This document shows positions 32,117 to 40,810 of a DNA stretch of 57,491 nt, piece after piece (positions within the stretch are counted from its first letter, which is position 1; the number at the start of each line of letters is the position of its first letter). The translations under genes and the position numbers were made by a program. The notes under the pieces were generated by a model that saw only the letters and a list, made by a program, of their open reading frames with translations, ran no database searches and had not been told where the DNA came from. The DNA comes from an uncultured Peptococcaceae bacterium (GTDB taxonomy: Bacteria; Bacillota; Peptococcia; Peptococcales; Peptococcaceae): the NCBI GenBank assembly GCA_910585405.1, contig CAJUDO010000021.1, positions 1-57,491 on the forward strand. The letters are read 5' to 3'.

Positions 32117-33436
32117 CTATGGTATTGCAGTGCTGTGATACTTTAACATCAAACCTATTGTAAAGACATTATCGTTGCAAGATAAAGCCATCTGCCCTTG
32201 ATAGGATTCTGTCACGTTCTTTACTTGACTTAGGCCGAACCCATGTAGTCGGCTTTCTTGTTTTGTAGTTTTTGGCAGATCATATTCATGGAGTATGATG
32301 TCTTTTTCTACACTATTTTCAAGTTGTAAGTATATATAGGTTTGGTCATTATACATACGAATTTTAATCCAACGTTTCGGATATTGTGTTATTTTAGCGG
32401 TTGCTTCTAAAGCATTGTCAAAACAGCTGGCCAATATGAGCGCCATATCATTCAGGAATTCTTCCGAAAGCTCTTGCTCAATTGTTAATTCTGAAATAAT
32501 CGTGCATTTGGTTTGTTGTTGCGCTGCAAGCTGTTTTTTATAAAGCAGTACGGTGTCCAATAACAGATAACCGGAATAAGTCACTTTGTGCATAGAGAGA
32601 ATTTCTAATTGCTGTTCGATATACTTTGCAGCCTGTTTGATGTCCTTTTGCATAAGCGCATGATAGATGATTAAAAAATGATTCTTTATATCATGGTTTA
32701 ATTGTCGTATTTCCTTGTGATGCAGGGAAAGTTCTTTAAAATAATTTTGCTGTTCCTGCACAATCTTTTTTTCATAGGTCAGTTTCGCTTGCAGCCAGCT
32801 GGCTTGACTTGCCTGAGAAAATAGAAAGAAAAAAAGTAAATTGAAAATTAACAATGCAAGTGTGATTACGATGTAGCCAAGGTAGACATCTTTTTGATTT
32901 ACTGCAAATACAAGATCTTGCAGATAGTAAAAGATAATTACAGAACATACCGGAACGCTCAGCAATAACGGATATAAAAAAAGAGGCAAGCGTTCTTCTT
33001 TTATTTTGTATAAAAAGGTACAAAGATAAATGAGTAGAAACCCTATCGTTTTGGAAACAATGGCGCCTATTAGATAATTGTATTCATAAGAGGTATAATA
33101 AGCTAAAAAGCCTCCGCGATAACCTAATAATACAGATTTTACCAGCAACTCAGATAGTCCAATTACGAAGAAATATATAATTGTTATGGTGAGCTTAAAA
33201 AAGAATTTTTCGCGATAAAAACATAAAGGGAGAAGCGTAAATAATACGAAACATCTTGTTCTTTGAGCCGGCACTTGCGAAAAATAAGAATAGGTGAAAC
33301 AAAAGAGAAAATCTAAAACGTAGATAAACAACAACGTTTTTTTCTCTACTTTGAGATTTTTTAAGAAAAAATTATAAAAGTAAAACAACAATGCAGTTTC
33401 TACAATACTGATAAAAAAGTTAGCTACTAAATTCAA
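32117..33436 (-). CDS. agrC: AgrC-like sensor histidine kinase (locus 2)
   Basis: A 439-residue kinase. About six membrane segments cover residues 5-205. The phosphoacceptor motif is QLNHDIKNHF with His248. The ATPase domain shows SCFDNALEA and HGFGLSQV. The sensor part differs strongly from that of locus 1, as expected for receptors of different peptides. The start overlaps the response regulator stop by 4 nt. Confidence 0.92.
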   Translation of the reverse strand: MNLVANFFISIVETALLFYFYNFFLKNLKVEKKTLLFIYVLDFLFCFTYSYFSQVPAQRTRCFVLFTLLPLCFYREKFFFKLTITIIYFFVIGLSELLVKSVLLGYRGGFLAYYTSYEYNYLIGAIVSKTIGFLLIYLCTFLYKIKEERLPLFLYPLLLSVPVCSVIIFYYLQDLVFAVNQKDVYLGYIVITLALLIFNLLFFFLFSQASQASWLQAKLTYEKKIVQEQQNYFKELSLHHKEIRQLNHDIKNHFLIIYHALMQKDIKQAAKYIEQQLEILSMHKVTYSGYLLLDTVLLYKKQLAAQQQTKCTIISELTIEQELSEEFLNDMALILASCFDNALEATAKITQYPKRWIKIRMYNDQTYIYLQLENSVEKDIILHEYDLPKTTKQESRLHGFGLSQVKNVTESYQGQMALSCNDNVFTIGLMLKYHSTAIP

Positions 33437-34185
33437 GATGAAAACCTCCCCGTTTTTAAATTAAAAAGTAAAAACTGTTTTTTTACGGAATCTGTATATT
33501 TCCGACTGATGGGAAGATAGTCCATAGGGACAAGGTCGTTTATATTTAAAAATAACTTTTGTGGTGTGATTTCCTGGACATAGTCCAAATTCACAATATA
33601 ACTCTGATGGCAGCGTATAAATTGCCGAAATGGATGCAGCAGTTGCTGTACCTCATTTAATGTCATTTTAGAACGAATGGGTTCTTTTTGATGCAGCAAT
33701 ATAAATGTCACATAATGCAAGTCGCTCTTGATATAAACTACATGATTCAAATAGATGGTAGCCATGCCCAAATTGGTTTTCACAACAACATGTCCGTGTT
33801 GTTGTTCATATTTGCGAATACACCGAGTGAGTACTTCGTCTATATTTTCTTGGAAAATTGGTTTTACTAAAAAATCGAATGCTTCAACTTTAAAAGAAGC
33901 AGCCATAAAATCTGAAAAATTGGTTACAAAAATTAAAAATACGTCTGAATCCATTTTTCGAATTTTATCTGCCACTTCCATTCCAGAAACAGAGGACATT
34001 TCAATATCTAAAAAGATAATGTCAAATTTAGTTCCGGTGTCATAATCTTGGAGCAATGTGTGTCCATTTTGATAAATTTGGATACCAGCCAAATCATAAT
34101 CGTATTTTGCAAAAGATTCTTTGATTAGCTTGTATAAATGTTCAGTAAATTCAGTCTGATCATCGCAGATTGCAATACGAAGCAT
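33433..34185 (-). CDS. agrA: AgrA-like LytTR response regulator (locus 2)
   Basis: A 250-residue response regulator. The receiver domain has Asp8/Asp9, phosphoacceptor Asp60 (FLDIEM) and the Lys in FLVKPI. The C-terminal LytTR domain begins near residue 140 and includes RCHQSYIVN and LPISRKY. It is the first gene of the locus, giving the same A-C-B-D order as locus 1. AGGAGG precedes ATG. Direct repeats at 34376-34415 are possible targets. Confidence 0.92.
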   Translation of the reverse strand: MLRIAICDDQTEFTEHLYKLIKESFAKYDYDLAGIQIYQNGHTLLQDYDTGTKFDIIFLDIEMSSVSGMEVADKIRKMDSDVFLIFVTNFSDFMAASFKVEAFDFLVKPIFQENIDEVLTRCIRKYEQQHGHVVVKTNLGMATIYLNHVVYIKSDLHYVTFILLHQKEPIRSKMTLNEVQQLLHPFRQFIRCHQSYIVNLDYVQEITPQKLFLNINDLVPMDYLPISRKYTDSVKKQFLLFNLKTGRFSS

Positions 34186-34250
34186 ACTAAAAACCTCCTT
34201 TGGAATATCACTTGTTACGAATAATCTTGATATTTTTAAGTCATAGAATT

Positions 34251-34278
34251 ATTATAGCCTTTATATCCTTTTTTTCAA
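34251..34278 (-). promoter_or_regulatory. Predicted sigma-A promoter of agr locus 2
   Basis: On the minus strand TTGAAA, 16 bp, TATAAT. Confidence 0.65.
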
Positions 34279-34375
34279 TCACATTTGTATGTGCGACTAT
34301 TTAAAGAACAGTTTATAAAAGTTGAACTATTAAGCTTATCAGGAAAGTAAAAATGAGGAATAAAGCGGCATGTTA

Positions 34376-34443
34376 CGTTAAAAGTGTATGAAATGCGTTA
34401 AAAATATATGAAATGTTGAGAACACGCATTTAAAGGGTATACT
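34376..34443 (+). promoter_or_regulatory. Tandem direct repeats abutting a promoter, possible LytTR (AgrA) target
   Basis: Two 20-bp direct repeats (34376-34395 and 34396-34415, each CGTTAAAA then TATGAAATG) end exactly at a promoter TTGAGA (34416-34421), 16 bp, TATACT (34438-34443). LytTR regulators bind short direct repeats spaced about two helical turns upstream of -35 elements. Transcription would run right into a 200-bp leader before the family B gene at 34653. Confidence 0.5.
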
Positions 34444-34600
34444 AAAAATATTTACATGGTCTAAATATAAAATTTATTTTTGAAAAAATAATTTTAACAT
34501 CTTAAGATATTCGTCAAATAGCCGCTGCTGTTATATTTCTGCCGACTATGACAGTTCAATTACCGTTCACTCTATTTTGCTTGTGGGACATGGTTTCCCC

Positions 34601-34609
34601 TGCTATACT
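34601..34609 (+). promoter_or_regulatory. Extended -10 promoter of family B gene 4
   Basis: TGC-TATACT within the conserved upstream block shared with 18113 and 20457. Confidence 0.6.
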
Positions 34610-34652
34610 GAATTTGAACCTATAAAATAAAAATCAAAAAGGAGGACTTCCT

Positions 34653-35711
34653 ATGCGTAAAAAAATGATTGCTGCAAGTCTATTGTCAGTATTTCTGCTG
34701 ACTATATCGCCCGTACAGCAGGCTTGGGCAGCGAATACAGTGCAGGTAACATTACCTGGCTTTACTGTGACGCTGAATGGACAGAGTACCAGCAATGAGT
34801 ACAGCAAGTATCCGCTCATTGTCTATAAAGATATCACGTATTTTCCCATGACTTATTATGACTGCCGCTTGTTGGGCTTGAAAACCGACTGGACAGCGGA
34901 AACTGGTTTGGTCATTGATAAAAACGAGGATTATTTCTATGAATATCTGCGGGAAGTAAATAACAGCAAGAATGCCAAAAAGCAGACTGCAAAAATTGCC
35001 GATGAAAAAATCACCGTCAACGGGAAGGTTATCGACAACAGTAAAGAGGAATATCCGTTGCTGATGTTCCGTGATATCACATATTTTCCTCTCACCTGGC
35101 GTTTTGCCGTGAATGGATTCGGCTGGGATTATCACTTTGACCAGAAAGATGGGCTGGTGATTCAAAATGATAAGGTGAAGCTGGAGAATCCGGAGAATGA
35201 AGGGTGGGAAAAACAACCATGTGGTACCGTAATGGGTTTGGGCAGAGGCTATTATTCAATACAAAATAGTTGGCGGGATAATGAGGAGGAGCCCATTGTA
35301 GTCCGGTTAGAGGAGCTTCAGACTACACAAGAAAACGAACTGAATCCAGGAAAAATTAAGTTTATAGAAATTTCCGCTTTGAGATATGTTGAAAATTTAT
35401 CTATGCAGTATGAGACATACAAGGCGATTGGACAACGTGAAGAATTGGTATATCGAAAACAGCTTCCTATTTTTCCTGGAAACTCTGAGATGGAATGTAT
35501 GAATATGATCACAACCCCAATCTCTTATTGGAGCAAGCCCAATTTACAAAAGGGAAAATATATTTTGCGAATTGGGATTGATCTACCCGAAGTCATTTAT
35601 TACTATGAATTTTACAATGAAAAACATCATTTGCGGAGCCTTTCGGCGCCGTATCCAATTGAATTGGCCGATTTTGCAGAACGCTGGCCCCGCACGGTTC
35701 TTGTTCAATAG
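34653..35711 (+). CDS. Family B secreted protein 4: conserved stalk, variable C-terminus
   Basis: A 352-residue exported protein starting MRKKMIAASLL, with the signal peptide and CuAO_N-like modules of its paralogues. The C-terminal domain is close to that at 26348-27406 (LEELQTTQENELNPGKI, YKAIGQREELVYRKQLP, GKYILRIGIDLPEVIYYYEF), so these two are the most recent pair. AAGGAGG precedes ATG. It is followed 39 bp later by the CuAO_N/propeller gene at 35751, probably in one operon. No cargo gene faces it. Confidence 0.8.
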   Translation: MRKKMIAASLLSVFLLTISPVQQAWAANTVQVTLPGFTVTLNGQSTSNEYSKYPLIVYKDITYFPMTYYDCRLLGLKTDWTAETGLVIDKNEDYFYEYLREVNNSKNAKKQTAKIADEKITVNGKVIDNSKEEYPLLMFRDITYFPLTWRFAVNGFGWDYHFDQKDGLVIQNDKVKLENPENEGWEKQPCGTVMGLGRGYYSIQNSWRDNEEEPIVVRLEELQTTQENELNPGKIKFIEISALRYVENLSMQYETYKAIGQREELVYRKQLPIFPGNSEMECMNMITTPISYWSKPNLQKGKYILRIGIDLPEVIYYYEFYNEKHHLRSLSAPYPIELADFAERWPRTVLVQ

Positions 35712-35750
35712 TCTCCATAGGAGGTATTGTTGTTTGAAGGAGGAATTGTT

Positions 35751-36995
35751 GTGAAAAAAATATTATTTTCTTTGTTGTTTGGCATTTTTTGTATGGTTGG
35801 CATACAGCCGGTATATGCTGCCGGGCAGTTGCTGGCTTTTTTGCCGGAAGGACAGGACTGTTACTACTTGAACGGAACGCTGGTCAACACAGGAGAGCAG
35901 CAATGGCATACTGTCAATTATGCCGGTCATACGTACTTTCCCATCCGCATCATCAGTGAATTGTTCGGTTTTCAGGTGCAATGGCAGCCGGATACTCAAA
36001 CTATACGATTGTCCGATGAAGAGCGGGTGATTGTCTTGACAGTAGACAGCCCTGTTGCCATGGTAAATCAACAGGAGCAAGCGATTGATATCGCGCCTAT
36101 CATACAGGAAGGCCGTTCTCTGATTCCTTTGCGTACCCTGGCACAGTTGACAGACTCTTATGTATTATACAAGGATGGTGTAATCTATTATGCAGAGACG
36201 CCCATCTCCAAGGCAGAACAGCAACAGGACTGGTTCCGGCAAATTTATACCGACTTACAGGCCAATCATTCCGCTCTCAGCACAGAGCCCTATAACATAA
36301 TTTATGAGGATGGTGAGGCCATACCATTGGTATCGCTTTACAAATACAATCAAGTCGAATATCTTTCCCAACAATTTCCCTATGGCATAGACAAGTTATT
36401 TTGGCGTACCGATCATCAAGAACTGCACACTGTTTCTATTCCCAATCTAACGCAGGTTATTGGTATTTGGCAAGCGCAGGTCTATTATATCTCAAAGAAT
36501 GAGAGCACAAACCAATATGATTTGTACCGTGCCAATTTGGATGGCACAGCCGTCCAACTGCTGCAGGCCTCCTTCTGTGAGGAAGGTCTAATCGTGCGCG
36601 ATAAACGAAACCGTTTCTATATTGAGGATGGAAAAACGTATTCACGGATACAAAAGATATCTACTGATTGGGGAAGCAGCTCCACCGTTTATCTATATCA
36701 ACTTACCGAAAAAGCTTTATTACCAGTAGCCAGGTTAGCTTCTGAAGATAGAAATACCTATGCCATTGTAGGGGAGTGGTGTTTTTCTGTTGAATATGAT
36801 GCCGGTATTGATTATCTGCTTGCACAGCAGTGCAGCACAGAAACCGCTAAAAGAATCTACCTGCCCTTTGTAGAAATTATCTCTCTGCAAAAAGAGCAGC
36901 AGGCAGTTCAAGTTACAGGAATTGTCCATGATACGGAGCAGATTACAACTCAGACCTATTCCTGTGAGGAGCTTTTGGCGTTGGCACAGGAATGA
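35751..36995 (+). CDS. Secreted protein with CuAO_N-like domain and propeller-like C-terminus
   Basis: A 414-residue exported protein. The GTG start lies 7 nt after AAGGAGG and opens a signal peptide VKKILFSLLFGIFCMVGIQP cleaved near VYA. Residues about 45-150 form a CuAO_N-like domain (YFPIRIISELFGFQVQW, RSLIPLRTLAQL). The rest has repeated strands (QVYYISKNESTNQYDLYRANLDG) typical of DUF5050-like propellers. A heavily decayed copy is at 28606-28855. The first ORF codons from 35727 have no signal and are not used here. Confidence 0.75.
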   Translation: MKKILFSLLFGIFCMVGIQPVYAAGQLLAFLPEGQDCYYLNGTLVNTGEQQWHTVNYAGHTYFPIRIISELFGFQVQWQPDTQTIRLSDEERVIVLTVDSPVAMVNQQEQAIDIAPIIQEGRSLIPLRTLAQLTDSYVLYKDGVIYYAETPISKAEQQQDWFRQIYTDLQANHSALSTEPYNIIYEDGEAIPLVSLYKYNQVEYLSQQFPYGIDKLFWRTDHQELHTVSIPNLTQVIGIWQAQVYYISKNESTNQYDLYRANLDGTAVQLLQASFCEEGLIVRDKRNRFYIEDGKTYSRIQKISTDWGSSSTVYLYQLTEKALLPVARLASEDRNTYAIVGEWCFSVEYDAGIDYLLAQQCSTETAKRIYLPFVEIISLQKEQQAVQVTGIVHDTEQITTQTYSCEELLALAQE

Positions 36996-37026
36996 TAAAC
37001 AGAAAGAGAGGTCATTGTGAAAAATG
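36958..37026 (+). repeat. Segment duplicated on the opposite strand at about 28577-28645
   Basis: The end of the 35751 gene plus the next 30 bp (GAATGATAAACAGAAAGAG, then GTGAAAAAT) matches the minus strand spanning the end of the pseudogene at 28606 and the start of the 27838-28584 gene. A larger two-gene unit was therefore duplicated, and here only the first three codons of the second gene remain. Confidence 0.7.
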
Positions 37027-37154
37027 GTATTTATTGGTAAGGCGCATTTAGATTTTGTGAGTTGGTTTTTCTTTTTATATATTATTGATGCAACATGGGG
37101 TTATTTTTTGAATATGCTGATAGAAAGCAGAATATTCTGAGGAGGAAACGGATC

Positions 37155-38366
37155 ATGTCGCTGAGTAGAATTGCGTTAAACCAACAACAAATTGAAGCAA
37201 TTAACTGGAGAAACCTGCAATCTCTGAGGACGGGGCTGAGCGATTTAATTTGCGAGCCGATGGAGGTTACTTCAGAGCAGCTCCAAAAAATGATATACAG
37301 CGAGGGCTTTCCCGAGGAGGCACGTTTTGACGAGCAGGGCAATTTGTATGAGGAGAATTTCTATGTTTCTCTGCAGCGGCGTATGGAAACTGCTATTGCT
37401 TCAGAGAGCATTGCTGTGCGGTGTGGTGTGGTGATAGACAATAGTTTTTTGCGTTCTTTTCCCACGATGGCCGGAAGCTACCGAAAGGAACAAATTGGGG
37501 AAATTGATAGGTTTGCGGTAACGATGCTGAAGCTAGGCGAGCCGGTGTTGGTATATGGGCAGGATGAAAGCGGACTTTGGTCCTTTGTGCGCAGCAGGCA
37601 GGCTATCGGGTGGATGCTGTCTGAGCGGATTGCCTGGGAAACAGATTTTTTCCGGTGGCGGCAATATTGCGCCAACAGGATGCAGGCTGTTGTAACAGAC
37701 AGCTGTTTCACATTGGACTATACTGACTTTGACGGTATTTCGCAATCCAAAAATCTATTCATGGGTACTTGTCTGGCTCTTTATGATACCACGCGGGATA
37801 CGTTTTTGGTGGGTTTGCCTGTAAAAGACCGGCGGGGAAATTTGGCAAATATACAGTTGGTTTTGCGGCGAAATGGCAGTTTGGTTCCGGGAAATTTACC
37901 GTTGTCTGCACAAAACATTATCAGCCAGGCCAAAAAAATGCTGGGTGAGCCTTATGGATGGGGCGGAACTGGTTATCACAGAGATTGTACCTCACTGGTA
38001 GGCGATGTGTTTTCAACTTTTGGATTGCAGTTTCCGCGCAACAGTACACAGCAGCTGCAAATGTTTGGTGTGGAGCGATTGCCGGTGAAACGTGAACAGC
38101 GCTATCAGTTTATTTCGGCGTTGATGCCGGGGGCAGTACTTTATTTCCCGGGGCATGCAATGCTTTATTTGGGCCGCAGAGGTCAGGAGTTGGAAATTTT
38201 ACATAGTGTGTATGCGTTGGGGTTGCCGGCGGCAGACAGGATCATTCCGCACAAATTGCGGCGGGTTGTAACGGGGAGCCTGCGGCAGCAGAGAGTCAAT
38301 GGAGAATGTTTATTGGATGCGCTTACAGCTTGCTGGGCTCCGGAACACCAGAAGCAACAGTTATAG
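37155..38366 (+). CDS. SH3-containing NlpC/P60 (C40) peptidase
   Basis: A 403-residue protein. Residues about 80-245 contain SH3b-like segments. Residues about 250-385 are an NlpC/P60 domain with catalytic Cys278 (YHRDCTSLVGDVF) and His334 (PGHAMLYLG). Enzymes of this layout (YkfC type) cut gamma-D-Glu to diaminopimelate bonds in muropeptides. No signal peptide is visible, which fits a cytoplasmic recycling role. ATG 37155 follows GAGGAGG; the open frame from 37095 has no site. It stands alone upstream of the leuA leader. Confidence 0.85.
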   Translation: MSLSRIALNQQQIEAINWRNLQSLRTGLSDLICEPMEVTSEQLQKMIYSEGFPEEARFDEQGNLYEENFYVSLQRRMETAIASESIAVRCGVVIDNSFLRSFPTMAGSYRKEQIGEIDRFAVTMLKLGEPVLVYGQDESGLWSFVRSRQAIGWMLSERIAWETDFFRWRQYCANRMQAVVTDSCFTLDYTDFDGISQSKNLFMGTCLALYDTTRDTFLVGLPVKDRRGNLANIQLVLRRNGSLVPGNLPLSAQNIISQAKKMLGEPYGWGGTGYHRDCTSLVGDVFSTFGLQFPRNSTQQLQMFGVERLPVKREQRYQFISALMPGAVLYFPGHAMLYLGRRGQELEILHSVYALGLPAADRIIPHKLRRVVTGSLRQQRVNGECLLDALTACWAPEHQKQQL

Positions 38367-38453
38367 TGGAGAAAAATGTGCTTCTGAGGGAAAAAGGGCA
38401 ACCAGGAATTTTTACAGAGCGTTTGACGCGTACGTTTTGCGAAAAGTTTACGG

Positions 38454-38482
38454 TTGACAATTCGAGAGCATTTGTCTATAAT
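38454..38482 (+). promoter_or_regulatory. Consensus sigma-A promoter of the leuA T-box transcript
   Basis: TTGACA, 17 bp, TATAAT: a perfect consensus promoter about 30 bp before the T-box leader. Confidence 0.9.
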
Positions 38483-38509
38483 AAAGGATAATTTCATACA
38501 GAAATGACT

Positions 38510-38768
38510 GTGATAAGGAAGAGTAGTGAGCTGAAAGCATACAGAGAGCCGTTGGATGGTGTGAAACGGTTGCGGCAGGTTGATGAACTGGCCTTGGAGT
38601 CGTCAGGCTGAAGGGTGTATTGGGTAGTAGGTCTGACCGGAATCTCGCCGTTATGAGGATCAAGTGGGTGTCGGCTGTGTAGGCAGTTGCGCCAAATAGA
38701 GTGGTACCGCGGAATCATGTCCTTTTTCGTCTCTGGCAACAGGGTCGGGAAGGGCTTTTTTATTGCAG
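38510..38768 (+). promoter_or_regulatory. T-box riboswitch, leucine type
   Basis: A T-box leader with the conserved T-box sequence AGTGGTACCGCGG (38699-38711) followed by a terminator ending in GGGCTTTTTT (to 38768). In stem I the segment GAA-CTG-GCCTTGGAG places the specifier at CTG (38588-38590), a Leu codon. Uncharged tRNA-Leu should stabilise the antiterminator and switch on the 2-isopropylmalate synthase gene. A matching tRNA-Leu(CAG) lies at 44341. The specifier position is inferred by comparison with known leucine T-boxes. Confidence 0.9.
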
Positions 38769-38883
38769 TAAGATGTAGATATAGAGGAAAGCTACGCTGC
38801 AGGTTTATCGACTCTGCAAAAACAAACGCAGGATCTTTTATACAGAAACTTTGCATGAAATTGAATTAGGAGGAAGAGAAACG

Positions 38884-40554
38884 ATGGAAGGATATCAGAA
38901 GTACAAAAAATCATATTTTATGCCGCCAGAGTCTTGCTATGACTGGGTAAAAAAAGATGCAATTGACAAAGCGCCGGCTTGGTGCAGCGTGGATTTGCGT
39001 GATGGCAATCAGGCATTGATTGAGCCGATGAGCTTAGATGAAAAGCTGGAATTTTTCCAACTGCTGCTGGAAGTAGGTTTTAAAGAAATCGAAGTAGGAT
39101 TTCCTGCTGCTTCGGAGACAGAGTATCAGTTTTTGCGTACTTTGATAGAGCGGAATATGATTCCCGATGATGTAACCATTCAGGTGCTGACGCAGGCCAG
39201 AGAGCATATTATTCGCAAAACCTTTGAGGCGATTGACGGTGCGCCTCATGCGGTGGTGCACATGTACAATTCTACTTCGGTAAACCAGCGGGAGCAGGTG
39301 TTCCGCAAGAGCAAGGAGCAGATCAAGCAGATTGCCATAGAGGGTGCGACGCTGTTAAATGAGCTGGCAAAAGAAGTACATGGCGACATTACCTTTGAAT
39401 ACAGTCCGGAAAGCTTCACAGGTACGGAGATGGAGTATGCTCTGGAAGTGTGCAACGCAGTGCTGGATATCTGGCAGCCGCGTCCAGAACGCAAAATTAT
39501 TATTAATTTGCCAGCGACTATTGAAACTTCGCTGCCTCATGTCTATGCCAGTCAAATTGAATATATGCACAAAAATTTGAAATACAGAGAAAATGTGATT
39601 ATTTCGCTGCACCCCCATAATGACCGCGGCTGCGGTGTAGCCGATGGAGAACTGGGTTTATTAGCCGGAGCAGACCGTATTGAAGGAACTTTGTTCGGCA
39701 ATGGGGAACGCACTGGAAATGTGGACATTATCACATTGGCTATGAATATGTTTGCCCATGGTGTTGATCCTGAATTAAATTTCCATGATATGGCGCATAT
39801 CAGTGAAACCTATGAACGATTGACTCGTATGCAGGTACATCCGAGGCAACCGTACGGCGGCGCTTTGGTGTTTACCGCATTCTCAGGCTCTCATCAGGAT
39901 GCGATTGCCAAGGGGATGAATTGGCGGCAGGAGAAACATCTCGACACATGGTCTGTACCATATTTGCCTATTGACCCGCAAGATGTGGGCCGCACCTATG
40001 ATTCTGATGTAATCCGTATCAACAGCCAGTCCGGTAAGGGCGGTGTAAGCTATATTTTGAAACAGAGCTATGGAATTACCCTGCCGGATAAGATGAAAGA
40101 GGAATTCGGTTATGCAGTCAAGGATGTGTCTGACAAAGAGCATAAGGAATTGACACCGGAATGGATTTATTCTATTTTGGAAGAGAAGTATATTCATGTT
40201 GCAGAGCATTTCAAGGTAAATGAATTCCATTTCCGTCAAAAACTCGACGGCGGAATTGCGGCAACTGTCACAATGACGTTGAAAGGGGATACCAAGACGA
40301 TTGAGGCAGAGGGGAACGGCCGCTTAGATGCGGTGAGCAAAGCGCTGAAAGTAGGACTAGGTTTTTCTTATGAATTGACGGATTATAAGGAACATTCTTT
40401 ATCCAGAGGGTCTTCTTCAAAAGCAATGTCATATGTGGCCATTACCCAGAAGGGTAAAATGGTTTGGGGGATTGGGATTGACGAGGATATCATTGAGTCT
40501 TCGATAGAAGCGCTGTGCGCGGCAATCAATCGGTTAGATTTCTGGAAAGAATAA
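38884..40554 (+). CDS. leuA: 2-isopropylmalate synthase
   Basis: A 556-residue enzyme joining acetyl-CoA and 2-oxoisovalerate, the first committed step of leucine synthesis. The HMGL-like domain has the metal-binding start VDLRDGNQ (36-43) and HPHNDRG (243-249), followed by GNGERTGNVD. Residues about 430-550 form the LeuA allosteric domain, the site of leucine feedback. The length and start (YKKSYFMPPESCYDW) fit the longer LeuA type. ATG 38884 follows AGGAGG. Expression is controlled by the leucine T-box upstream. No other leu genes follow, so it is monocistronic. Confidence 0.96.
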   Translation: MEGYQKYKKSYFMPPESCYDWVKKDAIDKAPAWCSVDLRDGNQALIEPMSLDEKLEFFQLLLEVGFKEIEVGFPAASETEYQFLRTLIERNMIPDDVTIQVLTQAREHIIRKTFEAIDGAPHAVVHMYNSTSVNQREQVFRKSKEQIKQIAIEGATLLNELAKEVHGDITFEYSPESFTGTEMEYALEVCNAVLDIWQPRPERKIIINLPATIETSLPHVYASQIEYMHKNLKYRENVIISLHPHNDRGCGVADGELGLLAGADRIEGTLFGNGERTGNVDIITLAMNMFAHGVDPELNFHDMAHISETYERLTRMQVHPRQPYGGALVFTAFSGSHQDAIAKGMNWRQEKHLDTWSVPYLPIDPQDVGRTYDSDVIRINSQSGKGGVSYILKQSYGITLPDKMKEEFGYAVKDVSDKEHKELTPEWIYSILEEKYIHVAEHFKVNEFHFRQKLDGGIAATVTMTLKGDTKTIEAEGNGRLDAVSKALKVGLGFSYELTDYKEHSLSRGSSSKAMSYVAITQKGKMVWGIGIDEDIIESSIEALCAAINRLDFWKE

Positions 40555-40587
40555 ACTGCACACAAAAAATTGTATAAAAGTTTTTTA

Positions 40588-40622
40588 AATGGGATGCACA
40601 AAAGATGTGTATCCCATTTTTC
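40588..40622 (+). terminator. Terminator of leuA
   Basis: AATGGGATGCACA, AAAG loop, TGTGTATCCCATTTTT. Confidence 0.85.
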
Positions 40623-40810
40623 TATAGAAGCTGGATTTTTAGTGCCAGTATGATTTTTGATGTTGATATTTGGAATGGTTTTATCTCGTGTAAAAGAGCG
40701 GTTTTCTTTCAAATATAGAAGTATTTTTTGCATGAGAAAAAACAAAAAATTTTTATAAATGATTCGCAACTTTTCCGGTGCAGAATGCATCTACAAGGGT
40801 AGCGGTATTT

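Noticed and set aside
18113..35711. Family B as polymorphic toxins with variable C-terminal toxin domains
   Set aside because: The C-termini share an Ig-like pattern rather than distinct toxin motifs, and no small immunity gene follows each copy.
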